Part shown: piece after piece, positions 1 to 12,175 of the stretch
Numbering within the stretch: the first letter of the stretch is position 1
How the letters are laid out: each line of letters opens with the position of its first letter
Origin: Macrobrachium rosenbergii
Lineage: Eukaryota; Arthropoda; Malacostraca; Decapoda; Palaemonidae
Direction of reading: 5' to 3'
Assembly: GCF_040412425.1 (NCBI RefSeq)
Contig: NC_089781.1
Coordinates: forward strand, 56,082,468-56,146,467
Length of the DNA stretch: 64,000 nucleotides
The notes under the pieces: model-generated
The model's database searches: none
Told to the model about the DNA's origin: nothing
What the model saw: only the letters and a program-made list of their open reading frames with translations
Made by a program: the position numbers and the translations under genes

Positions 1-305
1 CGCTACATAGCGATGTCGCCAAGTGACTGGCGAATTCCCGCATTAGATATAGAAAATCAGGAAAATTATGATAAAAGGGGGTTCAGAGGAAGTGTTTTTG
101 TTTGGATATGGTCAATAAGACTTCGTGGGACCTAGAGAAAACATATTTTAGTGGATTAACCTTGAAAGGAAGGCAGGAAAAATCGATCGTATATATACGT
201 ACTAAACGCCACAGTCAAAACATCTGCTCCCCGTATATATATGTACTAAACAACTCAGGCAGCGTTGGCGTGCTACGTATATATACGTACTAAACGGTTA
301 AAGGG
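1..305. other. Left non-satellite flank
   Basis: Sequence without the satellite monomer and without similarity to the LINE copies in this window. A 63-codon open frame at 102-293 overlaps the short tandem repeat and has no recognisable domain, so I do not call a gene. The satellite begins just after a GGTTAAAGGGTTAAATC stretch. Confidence 0.6.
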
Positions 306-312
306 TTAAATC
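188..312. repeat. Three copies of a 44-bp-period AT-rich repeat
   Basis: The core CGTATATATACGTACTAAAC recurs at 188, 232 (one substitution) and 276, exactly 44 bp apart each time. Only about 20 bp of each period is conserved; the spacers differ. The core contains the near-palindrome CGTATATATACG. The third copy leads directly into the satellite array. Confidence 0.75.
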
Positions 313-2710
313 AGTTTTTTGGGGGAGAGGAGAGGGAAGTGGGAGGCAAGGTCCCAGGGAGAGGGGTGGTGTTTAGGAAGCACACTGTTTAAACTAGTTT
401 TTGGGGGAGAGGGTGAGGAGAGGGAAGTGGGAAGCAAGGTCCCGGGGAGAGGGGTGGTGTTTAGGGACCACACTGTTTAAACCAGTTTTTTTGGTGGAGG
501 TGGGAGAGGAGAAGTGGGAGGCAAGGTCCTGGGGAAAGGGATGGTGTTTAGGGACCACACTGTTTAAACCATTTTTGGGGGGGAGGGGGAGAGGAGAGGG
601 AAGTGGGAGGCAAGGTACCAGGGAGAGGGTTGGTGTTTAGGTACCACATTGTTTAAAACAGTTTTTTGGGGGAGGGTTAGAGGAGGGGAAAGTGGGAGGG
701 GAGGTCCTAGGTAGAGGGGTGGTGTTTAGGGACCACACTGTTTAAACTAGTTTTTTGGGGGAGGTGGGAGAGGTGAGGGAAGTTGGAGGCAAGGTCCTTG
801 GGAGAGGGGTGGTATTTAGGGACCACACTGTAGAAAACAGTTTTTTGGGGAGGGGGAGAGGAGAGGAGAGGGAAGTGGGAGGCCAGGTTCTGGGGAGAGG
901 GGTGTATTTAGGGACCGCACTGTTTAAATCAGTTTTTTTGGAGAAGGGGGAGAGGAGAGGGAATGGGAGGCAAGGTTCCGGCGAGAGGGGTGGTATTTAG
1001 GACTACACTGTTAAACCAGTTTTTTGGGGGAGAGGAGAGAGGAGAGGGAAGTGGGAGGTAAGGTTTCGGGGAAAGGGCCGGTGTTTAGGGACTATACTGT
1101 TTAAACCAATTTTTTTTGGAGGAGGGATGATTATTGAGGGAAGTGCAAGGAAAGGTCCCAAGGAGAGGGGTGGTGTTTAGGGACCACACCATTTAAATAA
1201 GTTTTTTAGGGAGAGGAGAGGGAAGAGGGAGGCAAGGTCCCAGGAGAGGGGTGGTGTCTAGGGAGCACACTGTTGAAACCAGTTTTTTGGGGGAGAGAGA
1301 GAGTAGAGGGAAGTGGGAAGCAAGGTCCTATGGAGAGGGGTGGTGTTTAGGTACCACACAGTTTCAACTAGTTTTTTGGAGGAAGGGGGGAGAGGAGGTG
1401 GAAGTGGGAGGAAGGTCCCGGGGAGAGGGGTGGTGTTTAGGGAGCACACTTTTTAAACCAGCTTTTTGGGGGAGGGGGAGAAGAGATGGAAGTGGGAGGT
1501 AAGGTCCCGGTTAAAGGGGTGGTGTTTAGGGACCACACTGTTTAAACCAGTTTTTTTGGGGGAGGGAGAGAGGAGAGGGAAGTGGTAGCAAGGTCCCGGG
1601 GAGAGGGTGGTGATTAGGGACCACACTGTAGAAACCAGTGTTTTGGGGGAGGGGGGAGAGGAGAGGGAAGTGGGAGGCAAGGTTCTGAGGAGAGGGGTGG
1701 TGTTCAGGGACCACACTGTTTAAACCTGGTTTTTGGGGGAGGGGGAGAGAAGAGGGAAGTGGGAGGCAAGGTTACGGGGAGAGGGGTGGTGTTTAGGTAC
1801 CACACTGTTTCAACTAGTTTTTTGGAGGAAGGGGGGAGAGGAGGTGGAAGTGGGAGGAAGGTCCCGGGGAGAGGGTGGTGTTTAGGGATCGCACTGTTTA
1901 CACCAGGTTTTTTGTGGAACAGGGAGAGAAGAGGGAAGTGGGAGGCAAGGTACCGGGGAAATAGGTCATGTTTAGGGCCCACACTGTTTAAACCAGTTTT
2001 TTGGGGGAGGGGGAGAGGAGAGGGAAGTGGGAGGCAAGGTACCGGTGAAAGGGGTGTTGTTTAGGGACCACACTGTTTAAACCAGTTTCTTGGGGATGTG
2101 GTAGAGGTGAGGGAAGTGGGAGGCAAGGTCCTAGGGAGAGGGGTGGTGTTTAGTGACACACTGTTTATACCATTTTTTTGTGGGAGAGGAGGGAGAGGAG
2201 AGGAGAACTGGGAGGCAAGTTCCCTGGGAGAGGGGTGGTGTTTAGCGACCATGATGTTTAAAAAAGTTTTTTGGCGGATGGGGGTAGAGGAGATGGAAGT
2301 GGGAGGCAAGTTCCTAGTGAGAGGGGTGGTGTTTAGGGAAAACACTGTTTAAACCAGTTTTTTGGGTGAGGGAGGACAGTAGAGGGAAGTGGGAGGTAAG
2401 TTCCCGTGGAGAAGGGTGGTGTTTAGGGACCACAATGTTTAAACTAATTTTTTGGGGGAGAGGTAGAGGAGAGGGACGTGGGAGGCAAGGTCTCAGGGAG
2501 AGGGTTGGTGCTTAGGGACACCCTGTTTAAACGAGTTTTTTAGGGGAGAGGAGAGGGAAGTGGGAAGCAAGGTCCCAGGGAGAGGGGTTATGTTTAGGGA
2601 CCACACTGTTTAAACCAGTTTTTTGGGGAGGCGGAGAGATCAGAGGGAAGTGGGAGGGAAGGTTCTGGCGAGAGGGGTGGTGTTTAGAGACCATACTGTT
2701 TAAAGCAGTT
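306..2710 (+). repeat. Satellite array block 1, forward orientation
   Basis: Tandem monomers of about 85-90 bp. Each has the core GGGACCACACTG followed by GTTTAAACCAG, a run of T (usually six), a purine tract of GGGGGAGGGGGAGAGG type, the mirror element GGGAGAGGAGAGGG, then AAGTGGGAGGCAAGGTCC and GGGGAGAGGGGTGGTG. Monomers differ by point changes and small indels. A variant with a GATGATTATTGAGGG insert occurs near 1124. Short open frames here are translations of the repeat in several frames and are not genes. Confidence 0.95.
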
Positions 2711-4090
2711 TTTTAAAAATATGGGTAGTATATTCTAATTTATGTCTATCATAAATCTTGCCTGTATCTGCACTTTGTTTTAATAATATTGCGAACGGTT
2801 TTGCAATAGAATGAACTACTGTCTTTAAGAAAATGGCAGGGATGCCGTCTGGTCTGGCTGCTGGTCCATTATTTATTTCATTAATAGCCTGCACAATATC
2901 GGCTTCATTAATATCTATGTCCGATTAATATTCACTATTTTCATCTCTTATTTCTGTATCATTATCTTCATTATCAATTCTCGGTGTAAATTTTCTCTTA
3001 TATCTTTCTGCTAATATGTTACGTATTTCCTCTTTTTCATTTGTTAATCGCCCTTCAGTTCTTAGAGGGCCTATTTCTACTCTTCTTTTACTCATCTTTT
3101 TTGCATATGAGCAAAATATTTTAGGGTTTTGCTTGATATTTTGTAGGGTCTCTTTTTCTAAGTCCCGGTTTTCATTTCCTTTTTATTGTATAATCTTTTG
3201 TTCTGCATTTTCTATCTTACTTTTTAGTTCCATCTCTTTCCGTGCATTCTTTTCTTTTGCAAGACCTTTTTTCCCCTTTCTGATTTTCTGGAACAAGATC
3301 CTTCTGTCTCTAGGTATGCATGACTGATGTCTACTTTTCTTCTTCGGTATATATTTTTCCACTATTTTCTCTAATATTTTATATAATATATCCATTTTTA
3401 CCTGTATATTATCACTTACGAATATGTTTTCCCAGTCTTTGTTAAATTCTTGGAATTATTTCTGACCATTTTATATTCTTACTATAGAAATTGTATGTAA
3501 CCTATCCTTACCACTTTTTCGTCTCTTGCTTATCTCTGTTTTCACTTGCTTTGGAATGGACTGTTAATTCTGTGACATTATGGTCTGAAATACTCGTATT
3601 ATAACTATTATTTCTTCGACATAATTCGCCTCGTTCACAAATACTAGGTCTAAAATATTATCCTTTCTTGTTGGCGGGTGATTTATTTGCTGAATGTTAT
3701 GTTCTAGTAGCATATCTAATAGTTTTTCAAATTGCCTCTTATCTTCTGCGCTACTATTACTCTCTTTTTTATATGTATAAATACAACGACAATCTCCTAT
3801 TCGTTCTTTCCAATCTACGAAAGGAAAGTTAAAGACTCCTGGTTGGAGTATAGTCCAGTCTTTGTGATTTCTACATATATCATCTAGTTTGTCTATAATT
3901 ATGTCAAACTCTTTAGTATTAGGGGGGTCAATATATTACAATGTTCACTAATTTTTCATAATCAAATTCTACTGTTATTAATTCACCTTCTGTGTTACTA
4001 TATTTCTCACAGATTTTTCTTTGATTTACATCTCTCCCATATATCGCTGTTCCCCTTGATTCCTATGTTTTCTATCTGATCTACAAGTTA
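2711..4090 (-). mobile_element. LINE A: internal fragment of a CR1/L2-like retrotransposon
   Basis: Reverse-strand remnant of the same LINE family as the other copies. It covers the middle of ORF2: the C-terminal half of the endonuclease (right side), the Lys-rich linker near 3183-3395, and the start of the reverse transcriptase near 2711-2894 (the A-A-[RG]-P-D-G-I-P-A motif that opens the fingers). It lacks ORF1, the RT catalytic core and the 3' tail. The endonuclease GDFN motif near 3836 is altered. Loss of the 3' end is not explained by ordinary 5' truncation, so a deletion or recombination removed it. Confidence 0.85.
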
Positions 4091-7000
4091 GGAGGGAAGG
4101 TTCTGGGGAGAGGGGGGGGGGGTTGGTGCTTAGGGACCACACTGTTTAAACCAGTTTTTTGCCGGAGGGGGAGAGGAGATGGAGGTGGGAGGCAAGGCCC
4201 CGGGGAGAGGGGTGGAGGTGTTTAGGGACCACACTGTTTAAACCAGTTTTTTTGGCGGAGGGGGATATTCAAGGGAAGTGGGAGGAAAGGTTCCGGGGAG
4301 ACGTGGTGTTTAGGGACCACACTGTTTAAACCAGTTTATTTTAGGGGAGGGAGAGAGGACAGGGAAGTGGGAGGCAAGGTCCCAGGGGAAAGGGTGGTGT
4401 TTAGGGACCACACAGCTTAAACCAGTTTTTTGGGGGGCGGGGGGAGAGGAGAGGAAAGTGGGAGGCAAGATCCCGGGGAGAGGGCTGGTGTATAGGGACC
4501 TTACTGTTTAAAGCAGTTCTTTGGGGGAGGGGATAGAGGAGAGGGAAGTGGGAGGCAAGGTCCCAGGGAAAGGGGTGTTTTTTAGGGACCACACTGTTTA
4601 AACTAGTTCTTTGCGGGAGGGGGAGAGGAGGGGAAGTGGGAGGTAAGGTCCTGGGAAGAGGGGTGGTATTTAGGGACCACAATGTTTAACCAGGTTTTTG
4701 GGGGTGGGGGAGAGGAGAGGGAAGTGGGACCAAGGTCCTGGTGAGAGGGGTGTATTTAGCGACCACACTATTCAAACCAGTTTTTTGAGGGAAGGGTAGA
4801 GGAGAGGGAAGACAGAGGCAAGGTCCCAGGGAGATGGGTGGTGTTGAGGGACCACACTGATTAAACCAGATTTTTAGGGTAAAGGAGAGGGAAGTGGGAG
4901 GCAAGGTCCTTGGGAGATGGGTGGTGTTTAGAGACCACACTGTTTAAACCAGTTGTTTGGGGGAGAAGAGAAAGGGGAGAGGAGAGGGAAGTGGGATGCA
5001 AGGTCCTGGGGAGATGGGTGGTGTTAATGGACCACACTGTTTAAACCTGTTTTATGGGGAGGGGGAGAGGAGAGGAGCGGGAAGTTGGAGGCAAGGTTCC
5101 ACTGTATAAACTAGTGCTTTGGGGGAAGGGCGAAAGGAGAGGGAAGTGGGAGGTAAGGTCCCGGGAGAGGTGTGGTGTTTAGGGACCATACTGTTTAAAC
5201 CATTTTTGGGGGGGAGAGGAGAGGGAAGTGGGAGGCAAGGTTCTGGGGAGAGGGGTGTTGTTTAGGTACCACACTGTTTAAACCAGTTTTTTGTGGATGG
5301 GTAGAGGAGAGGAAAGTGGGAAGCAAGGCCCCGGGGAAAGGGGTGGTGTTTAGGGACCACACTGTTTAAACTAGTTTTTTGGGGGAGGGGGGAGAGGAGA
5401 GGGAAGAAGGAGGCAAGTTCCCGGTGAGAGGGGTGGTTTTTAGGGATCACACTGTCTAAACCATTTCCTGCAGGAGGGGGAGAGGAGAGGAGAGGAGAGG
5501 AGAGGAAAGTGGGGGGCTAGGTCCCGATGGTGTTTAGGGAACATTCTGTTTAAACCAGTTTTTGCGGGTGGGGTGAGAGGAGATGGAAGTGGGAGGGAGG
5601 ATTCTGAGGAGAGGGGTGGTGTTTAGGGACCACACTGTTTCAACCAGTTTTTTGAGGGAGGTGGGAGAGGAGTGGGAAGTGGGAGGTAAGGTCCCAGGAA
5701 GATTGTTGGTGTTTAGGGACCACACTGTTTATACCAGGGTGGAGAGGAGAGGGAAGTGGGAGCAAGGTCCTGGGGAGAGGGGTAGTGTTTAATGACCACA
5801 CTGTTTAAACTAGTTTTTGGAGGAGGGCGCAGAGGAGAGGGAAGTTCCCAGGGAGAGGGGTGGTGTTTAGCGATTACTCTCTTTAAAAAAGTTTTTGGGG
5901 AAGGGGGAGAGGAGAGGGAAGAGGGATGCAAGGTCCCGGGGAGAGTGGTTGTGTTTAGGGACCATTCTGTTTAAACCAGTTTTTGGGGAGGAGTGAGAGG
6001 AGAGGGATGTGGGAAGGAAGGTTCTGGGGAGAGGGTTGGTTTTTAGGGACCACACTGTTAAAAATAGTTTTTTGGTGGAGGGGGAGACAGAGGGAAGTAG
6101 GAGGCAAGGTCCTGGGGAGAAGGTGGTGTTTAGGACCATACTGTTTAAATCAGTTTTTTTAGGAGAGGAGAGAGGAGAGGGAAGTGGGAGGCAAGGTTTT
6201 TTGGGGGAGTGATGAATGTAGAGGGAAGTGGGAGGAAAGGTCCTAGGGAGAGGGGTGGTGTTTAGGGACCACACTGTTTAAATCAGTTTTTTGGAGGAGA
6301 GGAGAGGGAAGTGGGACGGAAGGTCCCTGGGAGATTGGTGGTGTTTACCGACCGAACTGTTTAAACTAGTTTTTTGGGGAAGGGGGAGAGGAGAATGAAG
6401 TAGGAGGAAAGGTCCTGGGGAGAAGGGTGGTGTTTAGGGAGTACACTGATTAAACCAGTTTTTTGGGGGAGGTTGGAGAGGAGAGGGAAGTGGGAGGCAA
6501 GGTCCCAGGAAGATTGTTGGTGTTTAGGGAGCACATTGCTTAAATCAGTTTTTTGGAGCAGAGGAGAGGGAAGTGGGATGGAAGGTCCATGAGAGATTGG
6601 TGGTGTTTACAGACCGAACTGTTTAAACCAGTTTTTTGGTGGATGGGGAGAGGAGAGTGAAGCAGGAGGCAAGGTCCTGAGGAGAGGGGTGATGTTTAGG
6701 GACCACACTGTTTAGGCCAGTTTTTTTGGGGGAGAGGGAGAGGAGAGGGAAGTGGGAGGCAAGGTCCCTGGGAGAGGGGTGGTGTTTAGGGATCATATTG
6801 TTTAAACCAGTTTTTTGGGCGAGGGGGAGAGGAGAGGGAAGTGAGAACAAGGTCCAGGGGAGAGGGGTGGTGTTTAGGGATCATACTGTTTAAAAGAGGT
6901 ATTTTTGGGGGGAGAGAGGAGAGGGTAGTGGGAGGCAAGGTTTTGGGGAGAGGGGTGGTGTTTAGTGGCATACTGTTCAAACCATTTTTTTGGGGGAGGG

Positions 7001-9138
7001 GGAGAGGAGAGGGAAGTGAAAGGAAGGTACCGCGGACAGGGGTGGTTTTTAGGGACTACACTGTTTAAGCCATTTTTTGAGGGGAGGGGGAGTGGAGAGG
7101 GAAGTCGGAGCAAGGTCCTGGGGAGAAGGGTGGTGTTTAGGACCACACTGTTTAAACTAGTTTTTTGGGGGAGGGAGGAGAGGAGGTGGAAATGGGAGCA
7201 AGGTCTCAGGGAAATGTGTGGTGTTTAGGGACCACACTGTTTAAACCAGTTTTTTGGGTGAGGGGAAGAGGAGAGGGAAGTGGGGAAACTTCTCAGGAAG
7301 AGGGGTGGTGTTTAGGGACCAAACTGTTTAAAACAGTTTTTTGAGGGTTGGGGAGAGTAGAGGGAAGTGGGAGTAAGGTCCCAGGGAGAGGGGTGGTGTT
7401 TAGGGACCACACTGTTTAAAACAGTTTTTTGGGGGAAGGTGGGAGAGGAAGTAGAAGTGAGAGGTAAGGTTCCTGGGAGAGGGATGGTGTTTAGGGACCA
7501 CACTGTTTAAATCAGTTTTTCCGGGGAGTGGGAGAGGAGAGGGAAGTGGGAGGAAAGGTTCCTGGGAGAGGGATGTGTATAGGGACCACACTGTTTAAAC
7601 CTATTTTTTGGGGGGTGGGGGGAAAGGAGAGAGAAGTGTGAGGCAAGGTCCCTGAAAAAGGGTGTTATTTAGAGACTACACTGTTTAAACAAATTTTTGG
7701 GGGGAGGTGGAGAGCAGAGGGAAGTCGGAGTAAAGGTCCCTAGAGACGGGTGGTCTTTAGGGACCACAATGTTTAAGCCAGTTTTTTGGGGGAGGTGGGA
7801 GATGAGAGGGAAGTGGGAGGCAAGGTTCATGGGAGAGGTGTGGTGTTTCGGTACCACTCTGTTTAAAACAGTTTTTTTTGGGATGGGGGAGAAGAGAGGG
7901 AAGTAGGAGGCGAGGTCCCAGGGAGAAGAATAATGTTTAGGGACCACACTGTTTAAACGAGTTTTTTGGGGGAGAGGAGATAGGAGGCAAGATTGTGGGG
8001 AGATGGTGGTGTTTAGGACCACTTTTTAGACCATTTTTTTGGGGGAGTAATGATTGTAAAGGGAAGTGGGATGAAAGGTCTTGGGGAGAGTGGTGGTTTT
8101 TAGTGATCACACTGTTTAAGTAAGTTTTTTGGGGGGAGAGGAGAGGGAAGTGGGACGAAAGGTCTTGGGGAGAGGAGTGGTGTTTAGGGACCACACTGTT
8201 TTAACCAGTTTTTTGAGGGAGGTAGGAGAGGACTGGGAAATGGGAGGCAAGGTCCAGGGGATAGGTTTGGTGATTAGGGACCACACTGTTTATACCAGTT
8301 TTTTTGGGGGAGGGGGAGAGGAGAGGGAAGTGGGTGCAAGGTCCCAGGGAGAGGGGTGGTGTTTAGGGACGACACTGTTTAAACTAGTTTTTTTGGGAGG
8401 GCAGAGAGGAGAGGGGAAGTGGGAGGCAAGTTCCTAAGGAGAGGGGTGGTGTTTAGCAATTACACTGTTTAAAAAAAGTTTTTGGGGAAGGGGAGAGGAT
8501 AGGGAAGAGGGAGGCAAGTTCCCACGGATATTGGTTGTGTTTAGGGAACATTCTGTTTAAACCAGTTTTTGGGGGGGAGGGGTGAGAGGAGAGGGATGTG
8601 GAAGGGAAAGTTCTGGGGGATGTGTGTTGTTTAGGGAACATTGTTTAAACTAGTTTTTTCGGGGAGAGGAAGAGGAGAGGGAAGTTGGAGGTAAGGTCTG
8701 GGGGAGAGGGGTGGTGTTTATGGACCACACTGTTTAAACCAGTTTTTTGGGGAGTGGGGGAGGAGAGGGAAGTGGGAGGTGAGATCCCGTAGATAGGGGT
8801 GGTGTTTAGGGACCAAATTGCTTAAACAGTTTTGTGGGACGGGGAGAAGAGAGGGAAGTGGGGAGGAAGGTTCTGGGGAGAGGGGTGGTTTTTAGGGACC
8901 ACACTGTTTAAACCAGTTTTTTGGGGGAAGGGAAGAAGAGAGGGAACTGGCAGGAATTTCCTGGGGAGAGGGATGGTGTTAGGGGCCACACTGTTTAAAC
9001 CAGTTTTTTGGGAAGGGGGAGAGGAGAGGGAAGTGGGAGGTGATATCTTGGTTAGAGTTGTAGTGTTTAGGGACCACACTGTTTAAACCAGTTTTTTGGG
9101 TGGAGGATGGAGAGGAGAGGGAAGTGCGAGCAAGGTCC
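4091..9138 (+). repeat. Satellite array block 2, forward orientation
   Basis: About 57 monomers of the same 85-90 bp satellite. Variant monomers with GATGAATGTAGAGGG (about 6208) and TAATGATTGTAAAGGG (about 8047) mark a higher-order arrangement related to 13690-14100. The block ends at the LINE B 3' tail, directly after an AAGGTCC element of a monomer. Confidence 0.95.
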
Positions 9139-9176
9139 CTTACCTTACCTTACAGACCTTACAGTTCGTTCGGGTT
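9139..9176 (-). repeat. LINE B 3' tail, short tandem repeat
   Basis: On the plus strand CTTACCTTACC is followed by two ACAGACCTTACAG-like units. Read on the element strand this is two TGTAAGGTC-type units followed by TAAGG units. Comparable tails sit at the 3' ends of copies C, E, F and G. It replaces poly(A), as in CR1-like elements. Confidence 0.85.
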
Positions 9177-9188
9177 GCCCCAGGTCCC

Positions 9189-11233
9189 TCAGTGTGAGGC
9201 ACCTTTGATGTCTACCAGAGAATTGCTAACGCATCTTCCGGTATATTTTGCATCTTCCAGTCTTGGATGATCTGGGATGCATCTTAGATATTTGTCGAGC
9301 TTACTCTTAAACACATCTACGCTCACTCCTGTTATGTTCCTCAGATGAGCTGGTAGTGCATTGAATAGACGCTGCATTATCGATGCTGGTGCGTGGTGGA
9401 TTAATGTCCTGTGTACTTTCCTTAGTTTTCCTGGTATAGTTTTTGGCACTATTAATCTACCTCTGCTTGCTCTTTTGATATTTTTAGTTCCATGATATTT
9501 TCGGTAATTCCTTCTATCTGTTTCCATGCTTGAATTACCATGTAGCGTTCTTTTCTCCTTTCAAGACTATATAAATTTAAGAATTGTAGTCTTTCCCAGT
9601 AGTCAAGGTCCTTAACTTTTCTATTCTAGCTGTAAATGACCTTTGTACACTCTCTATTTGTGCAATATCCTTTTGGTAGTGCGGGTACCATATTATATTG
9701 CAATATTCAAGTGGACTACGTACGACGTTTTATAAAGCATAATCATGTGTTCAGCTTTTCTTGTTTTGAAGTGCCGGAACAACATTCCCATTTTTGCTTT
9801 GCATTTTGCCAATAGAATTGCTATTTGATCATTGCATAACATATTCCTATTCAACATCACACCAAGGTCTTTAACTGCTTCCTTGTTTGTGATTGTATCA
9901 TTATTAGGTCCTTTATATGCATATAGCATTCCTACTTTATCACCATAGTTCATTGATTCAAATTTATCAGAGTTAAATACCATCCTATTTATCTCTGCCC
10001 ATTTATATATTTTGTTTAGGTCTCTTTGTAGCGAGTTCCTATCTTCATCACAAGCAATTTCTCTACTTATTCTTGTGTCATCTGCGAAACTTCTTACTAC
10101 TGAGTCCCTAACATTACTGTCTATGTCTGCAATCATAATCACAAACAGCAATGCAGCTAACACCGTACCTTGTGGTACACCGGATATTACCGTAGCTTCA
10201 TCCGATTTCTCATCGTTTGCAATCACTATCTGTTTTTGTTTTGCAAAAATTCTTTTATCCATCTTCCTACTTTGTCAACAATGTTATGTTTTCTAATTTT
10301 TTTTTAATATATTATGATCTACCTTGTCAAAAGCTTTTGCAAAGTCTAGGTAAACCACATCTGTATCTTTTTCATTTATCATATTTTTATATATGCTTTC
10401 ATGGTGTACTAACAGTTGGGTTTGTGTACTTTTTCTGGGTACAAAACCATGTTGTCCTATTTTGAACAATCTATTTTTCATTAAATGTTTCATATTTTTT
10501 TCATTACCCTTTCATATACTTTCATAATATGAGACGTCAGACTCACAGGCCTATAATTACTTGCCTCTAGTCTTGAACCACTTTTGAAAGTAGGAGTAAT
10601 ATATGCTAATTTATGCTCATCATAAATCTTGCCTGTATCTATACTTTGTCTTAATAATATTGCTAGCTGCTTTGCGATTGAATGAACCACTTTCATTAAC
10701 AAAATGGCACGTACACCATCTGGTCCTGCTGCTGATCCATTTTTACTTTCATTAATAGCCTGCACAATATCGGCTTCTGTAATATCTATATCTGATAAGT
10801 ATTCAGTATTTTCATCTCTTATTTCTGTATCATTATCTTCATTGTCAATTCTAGGTGTAAATTCACTCTTATATCTTTCTGCTAATATGTTACATATTTC
10901 CTTTTTTTCATTCGTTAATCGCCCTTCAATTCTTAGAGGGCCTATTTCTACTCTTATTTTATTCATCTTTTTTGCAAATGAATAAAAATTTTTAGGGTTT
11001 TGCTTGATATTTTGTAGTGTCTTTTCTTCTAGGTCCCATTTTTCATTTTCTTTTGATTGTATAATCTTTTGTTCTGCATTTTCTATCTTACTTTTTAGTT
11101 CCATCACTTTCCATGCATTCTTTTCTTTTGCAAGAGCTTTTTTCCACTTTCTGATTTTCTGGAACAAGATCCTTCTGTCTCTTGGAATTCGTGACTGATG
11201 TTTACTTTTTTTCTTCGGTATATATTTTTCCAC
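9189..11233 (-). pseudogene. LINE B ORF2, linker and reverse transcriptase (frameshifted)
   Basis: The reverse transcriptase part of ORF2 spread over four frames (10490-11233, 10293-10493, 9693-10262, 9189-9527). Visible motifs in order: AAGPDGV (fingers), NYRPVSLTS, GQHGFVP, YLDFAKAFDKVDH (motif A with the first catalytic Asp), GVPQGTVLAALLF (motif B), SFADDT (motif C catalytic Asp pair) and DLGVMLNRN (thumb side). The C-terminal region ends at Gly-Ala-Ser-His just before the short 3' UTR. At least three frameshifts make the copy inactive. Confidence 0.85.
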
Positions 11234-11335
11234 TATTTCCTCTAATATTTTATATAATATATCGGTATTTACCTGTATATCATCACTAACAAATATGTTT
11301 TCCCATTCTTTGTTTAATTCTTCATTTTTTTTTTA

Positions 11336-12175
11336 TCAATTTATATTCTTACTATAGAAATTGTATTTTCCATATCCTTCCCATTTTTTCGTCTCTTGCT
11401 TTTCTCTGTTTTCGTGTGTTCTGGAACGGACTGTTAGTTCTATGACATTAGGGTCCGAAATACTCGTGTTATATACTATTATTTCTTTAATATAGTTCAC
11501 CTCATTCACAAATACTAGGTCTAAAATATTATCCTTTCTTGTTGGTAGGTGATTTATTTGCTGAATGTTATGTTCTAGTAGCATATCTAATAGCTTTTCA
11601 AATTGCCTCTTATCTTCTGCACTACTATTGCTCTCTTTTTTATATGTATAAATACAACCACAGTCTCCTATTCGTTCTTTCCTTTCTACAAAAGGAAAGT
11701 TAAAGTCTCCGGATAGGAGTATAGTCCAGTCCTTGTGATTTCTACATATTTCATCCAATTTTTCAATTATTATGTCAAACTCTTTAGTATTAGGGGGTCT
11801 ATATATTACAATGTTCACTAATTTTTCAGATTCAAATTCTACCGCTATTAATTCACATTCTGTGTTACTATATTTCTCACAGATTTTTCCTTGATTGGCA
11901 TCTCTCCCATATATCGTGGTTCCCCCTTGATTTCTATTTTTTCTATCTGATCTATAAGTTTGGAAACCCTTTATCTGGTCATCATTACCAGTCTCTTGGG
12001 AATACCAGGTTTCACTTATATTCAATATTTCTATTTTTTCATTTTGGGTTAGTTCTTCTAAGAACTCTATCTTTCTTTTTGAGTTACTCGAAACTAAACC
12101 CTGCGCGTTCATCACTATTATGGTTTGCGTATTATCTCCATTATCTAATATGGGTAATAATAAGGATTTTCCCAT
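11336..12175 (-). pseudogene. LINE B ORF2, APE-type endonuclease part
   Basis: A 279-codon open stretch starting at MGKSLLLP, overlapping the end of ORF1 by 31 nt. It shows the endonuclease order typical of APE-type LINEs: NISETWYSQ, GGTTIYGR, VIYRPPN, LLSGDFNFPF and the final SDH-type motif. In this copy the last motif reads SDPNV, so the expected catalytic His is replaced by Pro. The frame ends at 11336, before the linker, through an indel. Confidence 0.85.

Noticed and set aside
306..2710. CRISPR-like array because of regular repeat spacing
   Set aside because: The whole 85-90 bp unit repeats, there are no unique spacers of constant size, and the context is eukaryotic.
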